A stretch of DNA of 64,000 nt. Origin: Synchiropus splendidus (lineage: Eukaryota > Chordata > Actinopteri > Syngnathiformes > Callionymidae). The stretch is from the NCBI RefSeq assembly GCF_027744825.2, contig NC_071348.1, forward strand, positions 16,649,563-16,713,562, in the 5' to 3' direction. The notes under the pieces were generated by a model. It saw only the letters and a program-made list of their open reading frames with translations. It was not told the DNA's origin and did not search any database. How positions within the stretch are numbered: the stretch's first letter is position 1; each line of letters starts with the position of its first letter. Below are positions 24,808 through 34,699 of the stretch, in pieces. A program made the translations under genes and the position numbers.

Positions 24808-26130
24808 TGTGAACTTTGTCTGAACAATGTTGTCTGAAGACAGTGAGGTTTGCCGTCAGACAGACCAATGAGGTTTGTCTTCAGACAGACCTCTCTGTCT
24901 TCAGATTGTGTCTTTTGAAGATTCAACCGTCCGGGAAAGAACTCACATCTCCTCAGCAAATTAACCGGTTATCACGGACACTGTTTCAGTGTCTAAGAAA
25001 GAGTCAGGCATGATGGCTGTTGTTCCCCCACTGTGTGACCTCATTTTTTGAACGTATTTCCTGAGTAAGTAAAAATGCATTGTTTCAAACTCACATATGG
25101 TATAAAATTAAATAGACTGATTCAACAGAAACTCATATGAGACGGATAGCTGTGTCATTTGAACTAATGCTGAAAAAAGTATTTCTTGCTTTTGTTTTAT
25201 CCTTGTTCACTGCACCTTATTTTCTGAAAACTAAAAGTATTTTTCAAACAAGTAGAAATTATCTGTTTTAAACACATGTTGAAAAAAATGGTGCATGAGT
25301 TGGGTAGCTGTGTCATTTGAACTATTAGTGAAGACTAAAAAAGTGTTTTCTTTCTACTGTTTTATCTTTAATAAATATTTCAAGAATGAAACACTGCTTC
25401 ATAAGATGTTAAATAACTTCTAAAATGTTTATACCAGAAATAATATTGGAGCTACTAACACGTTTTGATTATTTAGTCTACAATGCAGAAACAGTTTGAA
25501 CATTGACTAATGCTGAAACTTTAGTTTTATTTTCAATATCTCAATTTCGTCCTTAAGGTAATCCCACAGAGCCACATCAAACCCCTCCCTAATGCAGACC
25601 CTACCTGACCTCCTACCGCGCCTAACCATTTGTTGCGGCTGTGAGGATGCAGCTGACCCCTCCCATGCATCACACAGGTTGTTGCTTCCCCCCTCGACCT
25701 TTGTTATTTTCCTTCCTGTCATAAAACAAGGGGGATGGCTATTATTTTAATTTCCTGTTGATATAAAAAAGGGGGAGGGTTATTATTCTAATGTCTTGTT
25801 GATATAAAAAAGGTGGGGGGGCACTCGATCTCCTCTCATTCTAACTCAGTTGTCTCTGTTACCATTGCCATGTCATGGTTCTGGGTCACGTGATGAAAGT
25901 GCCTTTGTTTAAAAGTATTCCTGCTTTGATTGGCATCAGAATTAGAGGGGGAATTGTTACAAGATGCTATTTTGTCTGATCTTGTGGTTTTCTTCATCCC
26001 AAGCTAGTCATGAACATAACATCATGGAGCTGATCAATATCTCTGAGAGTGAGCAGTGACACTGAAGAGATACTGAGAGTTGGCTGTGGTGTGGTCACCA
26101 GCTGAGACATTCAACCAAGGCCTCCTGATG
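24535..26130. other. No gene seen; microsatellite and short tandem duplications
   Basis: A GT run at about 24,758-24,810. A ~165-bp duplicated segment (ATAGCTGTGTCATTTGAACTA near 25,146 and 25,305). A 42-bp duplication (CTGTTGATATAAAAAA near 25,755 and 25,797). A 71-codon minus-strand frame at 25,507-25,722 has no recognisable domain. Confidence 0.5.
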
Positions 26131-26135
26131 TGGTG

Positions 26136-26185
26136 GAAAGAACTGAGAGAAAGTATGGTCTCCAATACTTTCTCTCAGTTCTTTC
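26136..26185. repeat. Perfect 21-bp inverted repeat with 8-nt loop
   Basis: GAAAGAACTGAGAGAAAGTA plus T (26,136-26,156) is exactly complementary to 26,165-26,185 across the loop GGTCTCCA. Flanks do not pair. Confidence 0.97.
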
Positions 26186-26328
26186 AACTTCTTTACCTGA
26201 TACCTTTGCTCTGTTTCTGACTCAATTCTTCCACAAGCAAATTACCAGGAAGAAGACGAGCTGTGCCACATCTGAGCTGAGTACAACCGTGTTCCTCTGA
26301 CGGTCTTCATCATCCTGAAGTCAAGAAA

Positions 26329-26399
26329 ATGAACTCAGGCAATCGAATCCCGGTCGTCCACGTGAAGGGCAAAGATGCTGTCCACTATACTGACAAGGA
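26329..26399 (-). pseudogene. tRNA-Glu/Asp-like pseudogene
   Basis: Minus strand from 26,399: TCCTTGTCAGTATAGTGGA is a tRNA-Asp-type 5' half. The anticodon arm forms a weak 5-bp stem around a loop with TTC at the anticodon and C instead of T at position 33. The T arm (CCGGGATTCGATTGCC) does not close, and the 3' acceptor strand is lost. Confidence 0.55.
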
Positions 26400-27029
26400 T
26401 TCTGCTGGCTTCTTTTCACAGGAAGATGAACCATTCAAATCTCTGTGGATAGAATCTTCAGGCACGTTTTTATATTACATCCATTTTTTTAGACCCAACC
26501 ATGTCCATCTTTAGGGGGAGCTTCAATGGAGGAAAAAAAAAAAGAATCAACAGCTGTTAACCAACCTGTTCCTGATGGCATTTAGCATCACAATGCAATG
26601 GGTAAATATGAACATCACCTTAATATTGGTTTTGGACTCAAAAGTTGCAAAATACACGGAAAATAATTATTATAAAAAGCGGGATAAAAAAAACGACGGG
26701 ATTGTGACAACGCAATTGAAAAACCTTTGGTGGGGAAGGAATTAAAAAAAAAAAAAAAAACAATCACTGCAACACATAAAATAACAACCTTCCACGGTGG
26801 TTTGGAACCTCTTCTTTTCCTTTGCTTTAAGTTTGTGATAATGTTTGTCTTATATTCTTGTATTCCTCTGTTTTGTTCTCAGTGCAGTTTCTCAATTTCT
26901 GACGTTTTCGTGCAGGAAACAATGAGGCCATTTGGTCAAAGCTTGAGTTGGAAACGTCACAAAAGTGTCTGTTTCTCCAGCAAGGATTCAAGACATTTCT
27001 GCATCGCATCACATTCTAGTGTATTGGAT

Positions 27030-27098
27030 TCAACACATGCTTCGGTAGCTCAGTCAGTAAGTTGCTGCGGCCACAACGCAGGTTACGAACCACGAGAC
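27030..27098 (+). pseudogene. tRNA-like 5' half
   Basis: An A-box-like GTAGCTCAGTCAGTAAG is followed by a perfect 5-bp stem CTGCG/CGCAG around a 7-nt loop with CAC in the anticodon place. The T-arm equivalent (GTTACGAACC) is imperfect and no acceptor pairing is seen. Confidence 0.3.
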
Positions 27099-27313
27099 CA
27101 GGGGTGGGCAATCTGGTCCTCAAAAAGCCGGGAAGGTGCAGGTTTTTTTTCTCCCAACCAAACAAGCTCAGACAGTTTAACCAATCAGGTGCAGGTGAAA
27201 AAAACAGCACCTGACTGACAATCAAGTGAGTTTACCCTTGAGACACCTGGTTCTTGGTTGAAACAAAAACCTGCAGCCACTGTGGCCCTTTGAGGACCGC
27301 TTTGAGACCCCTG
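27099..27313. mobile_element. Palindromic MITE
   Basis: Left end CAGGGGTGGGCAATCTGGTC and right end (reverse complement) CAGGGGTCTCAAAGCGGTCC are inverted repeats that extend through a GCAGGTTTTT-containing arm. Half-copies lie at about 30,637-30,690 and 36,342-36,440. No coding capacity. Confidence 0.75.
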
Positions 27314-27559
27314 GTCCCTGTCAAGGTAGTGTTAGCAGTTTTCCATGAATCTTTATCTTTATTTGCATCAATGTATCTTGAAAAGTCGACTCTGGCTAGC
27401 AGGCCAACTTCTGAGGACTCAGGAGAGGAATGTTTTGCAGTGAGTGATTTGGGTGGAACAAGAGGCACGTGGCATGTTGAGTCCTCCTCATCCATCACAG
27501 CTGCAGCATCTATGTTCAAGACAGGACAGAAATATTTTGTAGACAATCTCCATATGAGG

Positions 27560-27602
27560 TGGCTAAAAAGTTGGCGTGGGGCTCGAACCCATGGCCCTGA
27601 GA
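27560..27602 (-). pseudogene. tRNA-Lys(CTT) 3' half
   Basis: Minus strand CTTAATCTCAGGGCCATGGG then TTCGAGCCCCACG matches the anticodon-to-T-arm half of tRNA-Lys(CTT). The 5' half is missing and abuts the tRNA-Asp copy on the opposite strand. Confidence 0.55.
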
Positions 27603-27612
27603 TTAAGCAGCG

Positions 27613-27684
27613 TCCTTGTTAGTATAGTGGACAGTATCTCCGCCTGTCACGCGGAAGACTGCGGTTCGATTCCCTGACGCGTAG
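27613..27684 (+). tRNA. tRNA-Asp(GTC), probably degenerate
   Basis: 72 nt starting TCCTTGTTAGTATAGTGG, with anticodon loop CTGTCAC (GTC) on an intact arm and a GGTTCGATTCC B box. The acceptor stem has two mismatches and the T stem is weak, so it may be a pseudogene. Two further Asp-like copies (26.4 kb, 40.1 kb) are clearly broken. Confidence 0.65.
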
Positions 27685-27972
27685 TTGATGTTTTTTTTTT
27701 TTTTGATGCAGTTTGCTTAATTTACATCGGGCACCTGATTCAGTGGCTGTGGAAACTAGGAATATCCTCAGGATATTGAGCGAAGCGAGTCAAACTTCGA
27801 TGGCAGTGGAGGCACCATTGTCAGGAGGTGGTTCACCCAAGGCTTCAAGGATCCAAGCACAGAAAGTGTCTTTTCATTCTGGCACTGGGGCTGAACTGCT
27901 TTGGAATGTTCTCAGGCATCTGATACCCTACTTTCACTCAGGTCAGTTCATATGGAATTGAGCAAGAACACT

Positions 27973-28045
27973 GGGCTAGTGGCGCAATGGATAACGCGCC
28001 TGACTACGGATCAGGAGATTCCAGGTTCGACTCCTGGGTAGCTCG
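27973..28045 (+). tRNA. tRNA-Arg(ACG)
   Basis: 73 nt. A box TGGCGCAATGG, anticodon arm CCTGA-CTACGGA-TCAGG (ACG), T arm CCAGGTTCGACTCCTGG. The acceptor stem GGGCTAG/GTAGCTC has a single mismatch at the last pair. Likely functional. Confidence 0.88.
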
Positions 28046-28351
28046 AGCTAATCTTATCTTTCATCCTTGATGTGGAAGTAAAACGTGGGAAGAATGTTTG
28101 TGCACTGCGTGCTACCAAACTGTGCTGCACTGAGAACAAAATGAAAAAGAGGTTTTTGTGTTGTTGTTTTTTTTTTCGTTCCTTCCCCACGGAAGGTTTT
28201 AGATTCAAATGGTGCGTCAGCCAATCAGCCTCACACAACACACCAAGGGCAAAACCAGACAACAAAGGAAATTCCTCCTACTGATGTCCCGTAACAACAG
28301 GTCCTTCACACCAGAGACCACAACCCACAGGCAGACAAATGCAGATGCACG

Positions 28352-29112
28352 GTGGTTATGAACACAACTGACTATCACAGGAAGATGGAAAGCCTGTTAA
28401 ACAACAAAGACATATGTGAACCGCAGAGCAATAACTCTGTGACACACAACATTGCCAAACATCTAGCCCCACTCTTGGCACCGCTGGTAGGGCACAGCAC
28501 CCACCACATCATCAACTCTACAGACTTTGCACGAAAGATACAGGGAACTAAACTAGATGCGGATGAGACCATGGTCTCATATGATGTCACGTCCCTTTTC
28601 ATATGTATCCCCACCAACGAAGCGGTCACCACGGTAAGAAAGAAACTCGGCCATGATCTCAGTCTACCTGACAGAACCAGTCTCTCACCAGAGAACATAT
28701 GTGAATTGTTGGACCTTTGCCTCACCACCACTTACTTCCAATACAATGGATCCTTTACAGACAAAAACACGGTTGTGCAATGGGCTCCCCAGTGTCACCC
28801 ATAGTTTCGAACCTGAATATGGAAGACATTGAGAACACTGCTTTGGCTTCTTACAAGGGCACACCACCCAGCTGTTGGTTCAGATATGTTGATGACACCT
28901 GGGTCCTAATCTAAAAGGATGAAGTGGAACCCTTCACACAACACATCAACTTGGTAGACGGACACATCAAATTCACCCGAGATTATGTGGAAAACAACAG
29001 ACTACCTTCTCTGGACTGTGTTGAAGCAGACTGGAGCTTCAGCATCGAAGTGTACAGGAAACCAACACACACACAGACCAATACCTCCAGTTTGACTCTC
29101 ATCACCCACTAG
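28352..29112 (+). pseudogene. Penelope reverse transcriptase
   Basis: The enzyme would copy element RNA at a nick made by the linked endonuclease. Frame 1 (28,352-28,804) carries motif A as MVSYDVTSLFICIPTNEAV; after a frame change near 28,780, frame 2 (to 28,914) carries HGCAMGSPVSPIVSNL (motif B) and FRYVDDTWVLI (motif C, intact YVDD). Then comes an in-frame stop, and a third piece (28,924-29,112) holds HIKFTRDYVENNRLPSLDC and SIEVYRKPTHT. The catalytic Asp residues remain but the frame is broken at least twice. Confidence 0.85.
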
Positions 29113-29208
29113 AACAAAAACTAACATCAAGCCCAAAACCACAGCTCACCTAGGGGGAGAGAGAAGGAGCATATCAGAAATACCCTTCAAAAATGTGGCT
29201 ACCTCAAC

Positions 29209-29760
29209 ATGGCCTTGACCAAAACATCAAAAGGGAACACAAAGGACAAAGAAAACAATGCCCAGCGCCATAACGGCATTGTTATTCCCTATGTGTCCGG
29301 GGTCTCTGAGAAACTCAGAAGAATCTTTAGCAAACATGAAGTCCGGGTTCAGTTCAAACCATGCAACACCTTAAGACAGAAACTCGTCCATCCCAAGGAC
29401 AAAACGCCTCACCACAAAAGGAGCAATGGGGTTTATGTAGTCCAGTGCAGCCAAGAGTCCCAGACCTTTACATTGAAGAAACGAAACAAGCTCTCATCAA
29501 ACAAAAGGTCCAACACAAGAGAACCAACTCCTCTGGACAAGACTCAGCAGTCCATTTAAATCGAGAGGACAAGAAACACTCTTTTGAACACAGCAATGTT
29601 CACATTTTGACCGGTGGTTTGAAAGAGGCGTAAAAGAAGCCATTTTTGTCAAAGTGGAAAAACCCTGTGTAAACAGAGGTGGAGGACTGAGACACCATCG
29701 ATCATCCTCATTCAATGCTGTCCTGAACACCCTCCCCAGGCAGATTTAGCCACTGATCTA
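29209..29760 (+). pseudogene. Penelope GIY-YIG endonuclease region
   Basis: The linker with VIPYVSGVSEKLRRIFSKHE leads into NGVYVVQC (GIY position). After a frame change near 29,450 comes DLYIEETKQALIKQK, where the family has YIGET (Gly replaced by Glu), then RTNSSGQDSAVHL and EHSNVHIL. The GIY and YIG strands and the Arg/Glu-containing helix are therefore traceable but altered. Confidence 0.8.
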
Positions 29761-30018
29761 GGCTTGGAGAGGTCCTTCACACCTGTACAGTGTGGCATCA
29801 TCATCTGAATAGCCCCAATTGCCACCTGGGCTACATTCAGCATTTGCATTAATGGCCCATCAACACCCATGACCAGTGGCCGGGGACCCATTAACACATC
29901 TCCATTAGCATAATGCTGACTCTTGTCACCCATCACACTGGATTGGCTCTACCCCTGTCCATCAACATCTTGTCCCATTCAGATGGCCTGATATAAGCCT
30001 GAACTCCAACCCAGCTCA

Positions 30019-30060
30019 GTAGAACTGACGAAGCCTCCTGGATAGGAGGCCAAACGTTTT
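30019..30060 (+). ncRNA. Hammerhead-ribozyme-like motif in the Penelope tail
   Basis: CTGACGA (30,025-30,031) is followed by a perfect 6-bp stem GCCTCC/GGAGGC with loop TGGATA, then CAAAC. This is the hammerhead core CUGANGA-stem II-GAAA with G12 changed to C. Hammerhead motifs are known from Penelope-like elements. This copy is probably inactive because of the core change. Confidence 0.6.
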
Positions 30061-30169
30061 CTTTGACTATTACTAGTCCGGTTGACCTGATTCAAACCTT
30101 TGCTGCGTGATGACCCGGATAACTGAGCAGCCTTAGCCTAAAGTTCTAAAACAAATACATTGGTCCAAA

Positions 30170-30300
30170 GTTTTTCAAGTTATGAGGCTGGGATGTGCAA
30201 TATCCCAGTCTTCAAAACATTTATTTTCGATTGCACAGTAAAATGACTGTGAGTCGAGCATGAGGCGTGTGATCTCAGGGGCTGGTGTCAGGCAAATACA
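30170..30300 (-). repeat. Inverted copy of the tRNA-Ile 3' flank
   Basis: GGGATGTGCAATATCC and GTGATCTCAGGGGCTGGTGT match the reverse complement of 30,962-31,045, the flank of the tRNA-Ile gene. Confidence 0.75.
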
Positions 30301-30415
30301 GAAGAGGAGAGGCATTTCCTCTATGAGGAGCTTCACTGAGGCATGAGCATTGAGTTGCTGATTTACGGAGATGAAATGGGGGAAGTTTTGCAAATATAAT
30401 ATAACAGTGACCAGT

Positions 30416-30489
30416 GTGGGTATCGAACCCATGGCCTTGCTACATGATACTACTATTGACTAGTTTAACTAGAGAGGTCCAGAATCACT
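30416..30489 (-). pseudogene. tRNA-Ile-derived pseudogene
   Basis: The minus strand keeps an intact T arm (CATGGGTTCGATACCCACA) and GGTCA acceptor end close to those of the Ile gene at 30,885. The D and anticodon arms are scrambled. With the inverted flank (30,170-30,300) it marks an inverted duplication of the Ile locus. Confidence 0.55.
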
Positions 30490-30524
30490 GCGTTGTTGCA
30501 ATGGTATAGCATAGCATAGTAGCA

Positions 30525-30690
30525 TAGCTCTGTGGCGCGATCTGCTTTATCTTGCAGTAAAAACTTCATTCATGTACTCACTCCGACAGACATGATGTTG
30601 ATCTCCCTTCTGGACAATCCTCTTAAACAGGGGTCACCAAACTGTCCCAGAAAGGGCTGCTGGTTGAGTCCAACTTCAGCTTGCTTGCCT
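30525..30690 (+). repeat. Duplicated tRNA-Asn flank, with tRNA mostly deleted
   Basis: CTCTGTGGCGC, the first bases of a tRNA-Asn, runs directly into CTGCTTTATCTTGCAGT, AAACTTCATTCATGTACTCACTC and a half MITE. The same flank follows the Asn gene at 36,255-36,400. Confidence 0.75.
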
Positions 30691-30884
30691 TGAATGACCC
30701 CATGATAATATCACCTGAAATGTATGAAAAGAAAAAAATACTGCTTCTCCTTCGTCATCTGTGAACCTCAGTGGTGATCTTCCTCTTCTTTATTTATTCC
30801 TCTTCTTTATTTCTTTATTTGTTCAACTTGTTCCCTCGCTCCTCTCCTTATCTCCAGAACAGCAATACAATAAGTCCTGCCACT

Positions 30885-30958
30885 GGCCGGTTAGCTCAGA
30901 TGGTTAGCGCGTGATGCTAATAACGCCAAGGCCATGGGTTCGATCCCCATAGTGGCCA
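30885..30958 (+). tRNA. tRNA-Ile(AAT)
   Basis: 74 nt starting GGCCGGTTAGCTCAGATGG, with anticodon loop CTAATAA (AAT), T arm ATGGG-TTCGATC-CCCAT and 3' AGTGGCCA. One acceptor mismatch and one anticodon-stem mismatch. Probably functional or recently degraded. Confidence 0.8.
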
Positions 30959-31087
30959 CTGAGACATAACACCAGCCCCTGAGATCACATGCCTCATTCT
31001 CCACTGACTTACTGTTTTAATGACAGGATATTGCACATCCCAACCTTAAAACTGATCTGAATGCTGCCAAAATATTAAAGAAAACAT

Positions 31088-32140
31088 ATAGAGCTTTCTG
31101 GATCGCTTTTTTGTGTAGAGCTAGTACAATGATGTCATCACACTCTGTTGTCATTCATGAGAGGAGGAGGATGGGCCTTCCTCCTGCCTCACCTGCTGCT
31201 GCTGCTGCGTCTCCTCCAACTTTCCAACCTCCATTATGTGCAGGACACCAAAGGAAGAGAGCAACTGAGGGAGGGTCCCCGGATGCTGATGCTGAGCTCA
31301 AGCATCTACTCATGAACTCCCTCCACAAACCCAGCTCAGAAGATGAGATAGTTTTCAAGGTCCTGGTTGCTTCAATGCAGATATTGTCAACGCAAATAAA
31401 AGATCACATCATTTACTAGTTATTTTATCAAACAAAACAACAGCTGACTGAAATTGGGATCATTTGGACCCTTCATTTATTTCCTTTGTAGCCACAGTCT
31501 CATGAAAGGAACCAGACATCGCCCCCCTTTCCTCCCCCTCTATTGACCCTCGTCCCTGCTGGGAAGATCCTTCAAAACACACCTACATAGTTTACTTCAG
31601 GTCTGACTATGATTCTGTGTGTATTGGATGAGTATAAATGAATGAGTTATTTTATATTTTGCAAATAAAGAGTTTGATATTGAACATTTGTTTTTGTGGA
31701 AAATGGCTTCACAGAAAAAAATCAAAATCAATCAAATGTCAACAAACTGAGTTGAACACAGCTTTGTTTTATTGCAGAGATGAATTATAATATGCAAGGA
31801 CCTTTGCTCTGTTAAACAGGTTGGTGACTCTTGAATGAGCAGTTGTGGTGCACTGATAACTGTTTGTTCACAAAGGAGACGCTTCATCTGCGACAAAAAC
31901 ATGTGGTCTGTGGTAGTGGTCCTCTGGTCAGCTCCTGGAAGTGGCACTGAAGCAGTTGGTGATGAGTCTTCTGTTACAGAATGTCTGCAAAATATAAACC
32001 ATACATTGATATGTAAACATATATATGTAGGTGATAATTTAACAAAGTATATATCGACCATACAACAGGACATCAACTCACAGGATAAATAGATTTAACA
32101 CAATGCATTTAATTGTTGCATTAATTCATCACCACAAAGT
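31088..32140 (+). mobile_element. Second copy of the Harbinger interior, without ends
   Basis: Matches about 4255-5530 of the element at 3960-6140: the GATGTCATCACAC block, the GCTGAGCTCAAGCATCTACT exon region, GAAAGGAACCAGACATCGCC, the AAATAAAGAGTTTGA polyadenylation region, and the downstream GAGACGCTTCATCTGCGACA block. The Myb-like exon encodes ELKHLLMNSLHKPSSEDEIV, close to the first copy. No terminal repeats are visible, so it is a fragment. Confidence 0.75.
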
Positions 32141-32800
32141 TGTGTAAACTGACTAGACTCTTTAACTAGACTGGCTAAAGCAACAGTACTTATTTTATGC
32201 TACAGAGCCAGCAGAACTGTTGATGAGGCCTCCAAGTAGATTTCTGAACCTGGCAACAGATAATAGCTGAAATGTGGTTTGGTTAAATGCTCAAATATGA
32301 AAACACACCTCTGGAAGCAGTGCAACCATGGGAAAAGCAATGAAAGGAAGCTGACAGACAATCTGGAATTATTTAATAAGTATCCATGGACAAAATACAA
32401 TGAACATCAGTGTGTGATTCAGATATTTTTTAGGCAGCAGAGAAGGCCTTGCAGGCCCTGACACCCGCCACTGCCATTTCCTCTTTGCCCACAAAGACCT
32501 TCAGGAATAATTCCCAGAATAATCCCTTAGTCCATTGCAGGCATTGTTCCCAATATATTTAAGGTTCAGATTTAGAAAGAGTAACGTGTTTACATTCTTT
32601 CCTTTCATCACACTTCTTCTTGAACTTATTCATTGTCCAGCCTTAACACTGCAGGTCCTGAGTTGCAGTTACTCTGAGATGTCTCTTCGCAATCCTCCTC
32701 ATGGATGGGAATGTTGTTTCATGTATTTTCTACCAAAGAAGTGGGTCTCCATTCCATGCACTTGGCCTTTCCTCTGAGTCATGCTGCATTTCTATGAGCA
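32141..32800. other. No gene seen
   Basis: Unique-looking AT-rich sequence between the Harbinger fragment and the tRNA-Met gene. No recognised domain. Confidence 0.45.
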
Positions 32801-32805
32801 CACAG

Positions 32806-32878
32806 GCCTCGTTGGCGCAGTAGGCAGCGCGTCAGTCTCATAATCTGAAGGTCGTGAGTTCGAGCCTCACACGAGGCA
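32806..32878 (+). tRNA. tRNA-Met(CAT), elongator type
   Basis: 73 nt starting GCCTCGTTGGCGCAGTAGG, with anticodon loop CTCATAA (CAT), T arm GTGAG-TTCGAGC-CTCAC and a perfect 7-bp acceptor stem GCCTCGT/ACGAGGC. All arms pair, so it is very probably functional. Its 3' flank is duplicated with a broken copy at 40,957. Confidence 0.95.
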
Positions 32879-33614
32879 CTTTCTTTTTGAAAAGTGATAT
32901 GGATTTCCATTCCATTCATGAACGTTGAACTGTTTTGGGGGACAAGCTTTGCAACATGACTCCTAGCACGACCTTTATTTGTGGTGTTTCCACGGAGCGA
33001 TATGTGTCCATTTTCCCCTCTTCCCGAACATCAGGAAAGTTGTGGATGATATTTGTGACCGAGACCAGCACGATGTAGGATGGACGACTCAGAACATGAG
33101 AAAATTCTCTTTTGTGTTCTGATCACTTATATGTGTGCAAAACAGGTCACTGACAACAGAAGACGATCACCAGTTCACAGATGTTATTGGAACGATGGTT
33201 CAGAGGATTGTCTTGAAGTGCTGGTTTGTTCAAAGGCTGAACAACACCATGAGTTAAAGGTTGATGTGGAAGAATACAACTCTTTCTCTGGTTCAGTGTC
33301 AGTAGTTCGCTCATGTTTCTCTTCAGATCGTATAAATCTTTCGCCTTTTACTAAAGATTTCCGTGGAGAGGAACAACATGAGCTTATACTAGTTTTTGAT
33401 GCCCTGCTCTTGTAGGGCTTCTTATTGTGTTCAGTGAAACCTGTCTGGTTAACGACTTTGTATCGCAAGTGCAGAGTTGTTATTCCCAAGATGTGTATCT
33501 ACGAAGCAGCAGAGTGTGTTGTCTAACTTCAATTGAGCCATCACTCCATTTCCATGGTTTTCAGAACATGTCTTCCTGCTCTCAAAGTGTCTCTCTTTTT
33601 GTAGAGATTCTCAT
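32879..33614. other. No gene seen
   Basis: A 111-codon frame (33,080-33,415) has no recognisable domain. 32,884-32,968 is duplicated at about 41,030-41,115. Confidence 0.45.
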
Positions 33615-33688
33615 GTCTCTGTGACGTAATTGGTCAGCACGTTTGGCTGTTGTGGGAAAGGCTGGTGGTTAGAGTCCACCCTGGGAAG
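33615..33688 (+). pseudogene. tRNA-Asn(GTT) pseudogene
   Basis: Full-length 74-nt match to tRNA-Asn (GTCTCTGTGACGTAATTGG start, GGTGGTTAGAGTCCACC T arm). The anticodon stem is broken (TTTGG/GGGAA), and the T loop has TTAGAGT where TTCGAGC is expected. Confidence 0.75.
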
Positions 33689-34083
33689 AAGATCCACTTT
33701 GGTTCCGTGACGAACCTCACCGTTAGTAGGGCAGGTGATTGGTTGGTGATTTCACAGTGCTGTCGGCCCGTACGTTCCCCAGGGGACTGGAATGTTTGAT
33801 TTCTGCATTCAAAGGGTTTCACCCAATACTTTGAGGAAACTGCATGAAAAGATCAGACCCTGCCTTGAATTGTTGGACCGTCACGGCATACAGTCTGGTT
33901 GAACTCCAGTCAGCTGAAGACCAATGAAGTCACACACACTCTGTTACGTGACGGTTCCACAGAGCGATTCCTGGTGGACACAACATCACTTCATGCGGCA
34001 TATTCCACCTCAACGTACAACACTATTGTCATGTGACAGTTCTGCAGACTCAAAATGACCTAAGCATCCTAAACACACACCAA

Positions 34084-34165
34084 CGTTATTGGTAGGACTT
34101 GAACCTACACAGGTACAACCCAATGGATTTCAAGTCCATCGACTTAACCAGTCGGCCACAACAAC
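34084..34165 (-). tRNA. tRNA-Ser(TGA)
   Basis: 82 nt, class II. Minus strand starts GTTGTTGTGGCCGACTGGTT; anticodon loop CTTGAAA (TGA) on a perfect ATGGA/TCCAT stem; variable arm; T arm GTAGG-TTCAAGT-CCTAC. The acceptor GTTGTTG pairs fully with CAATAAC (one G-T). Its sequence departs from the usual vertebrate Ser acceptor, but pairing is kept. Confidence 0.85.
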
Positions 34166-34280
34166 AACGTTACTGAGCCACTTCATCAGGAATTTAGTTT
34201 TGGGTGAATTAGAAATCAGTTCATCACATCACCTCTTCCTCATCTTTCAAGCAACAATGATGATGGCTGCTTTTCAAGCA

Positions 34281-34313
34281 CTTGACCTGGGTTCGATTCC
34301 CAGCCACTGCACG
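34281..34313 (+). pseudogene. tRNA T-arm remnant
   Basis: CCTGGGTTCGATTCCCAG forms a full T arm, and CCACTGCAC follows like an acceptor end. No 5' half is present; ATGATGGCTGCTTTT precedes it. Confidence 0.4.
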
Positions 34314-34370
34314 TAGCCCATTCCATTCACTCGTGATTCAAACAACTGGTTTCTTCTGACCATTCACAAA

Positions 34371-34453
34371 TCCACTGAAGGCACGAGTGATGAAGGCCAT
34401 GGAACTGAAATCCATTGGGGATTTCCCCTGTAGCTTCGAGTCCTTCCAACAAC
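34371..34453 (+). pseudogene. tRNA-Ser(TGA) pseudogene
   Basis: GGCACGAGTGATGAAGGCCA and ATGGAACTGAAATCCATTGG match the D and anticodon arms of tRNA-Ser. The T loop (GCTTCGAGTCC) survives, but the acceptor ends do not pair. Confidence 0.6.
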
Positions 34454-34578
34454 GCGAGGCAGAGATTGATTTTTATCCCATTGAGACCTACGTGTTGGTC
34501 GTCCACGTCCAGCCTTAATAGGACATTTGTGGTGTTGACAGTTGAGGCACAAATATTCTGCCATCCATGGTTAGATGG

Positions 34579-34654
34579 CAAAAACAACTGAGAATTGAAC
34601 CCAGGTTAACTGCTTGGCAGGAAGCTACTGTTTACACAAGAACACCATTGCCCA
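34579..34654 (-). pseudogene. tRNA-Gly(GCC)-like pseudogene
   Basis: Minus strand GCAATGGTGTTCTTGTG start, TTCCTGCCAAGCAG anticodon region (GCC), and CCTGGGTTCAATTCTCAG T arm. Acceptor and D arms are imperfect. Confidence 0.5.
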
Positions 34655-34699
34655 GATTCCTGTCAAGGAACATTCACTTTCACAAAGAGAAATCGAAAA

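Larger units (their letters stand above)
28280..30150 (+). mobile_element. Penelope-like retroelement (RT + GIY-YIG), degraded
   Basis: Two protein domains and the typical 3' region are recognisable on the plus strand: a Penelope-type reverse transcriptase (28,352-29,110) and a GIY-YIG endonuclease (29,361-29,633). They are followed at 30,019-30,060 by a hammerhead-like motif and the ~90-nt tail ending near CCCGGATAACTGAG. Several frame changes and stops are present. It lies between tRNA genes. Confidence 0.88.

Noticed and set aside
25507..25722. 71-codon minus-strand frame
   Set aside because: The composition looks protein-like, but no domain, homologous copy or supporting context was seen.
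33080..33415. 111-codon frame between tRNA genes
   Set aside because: No recognisable domain, and length is within chance for this composition.
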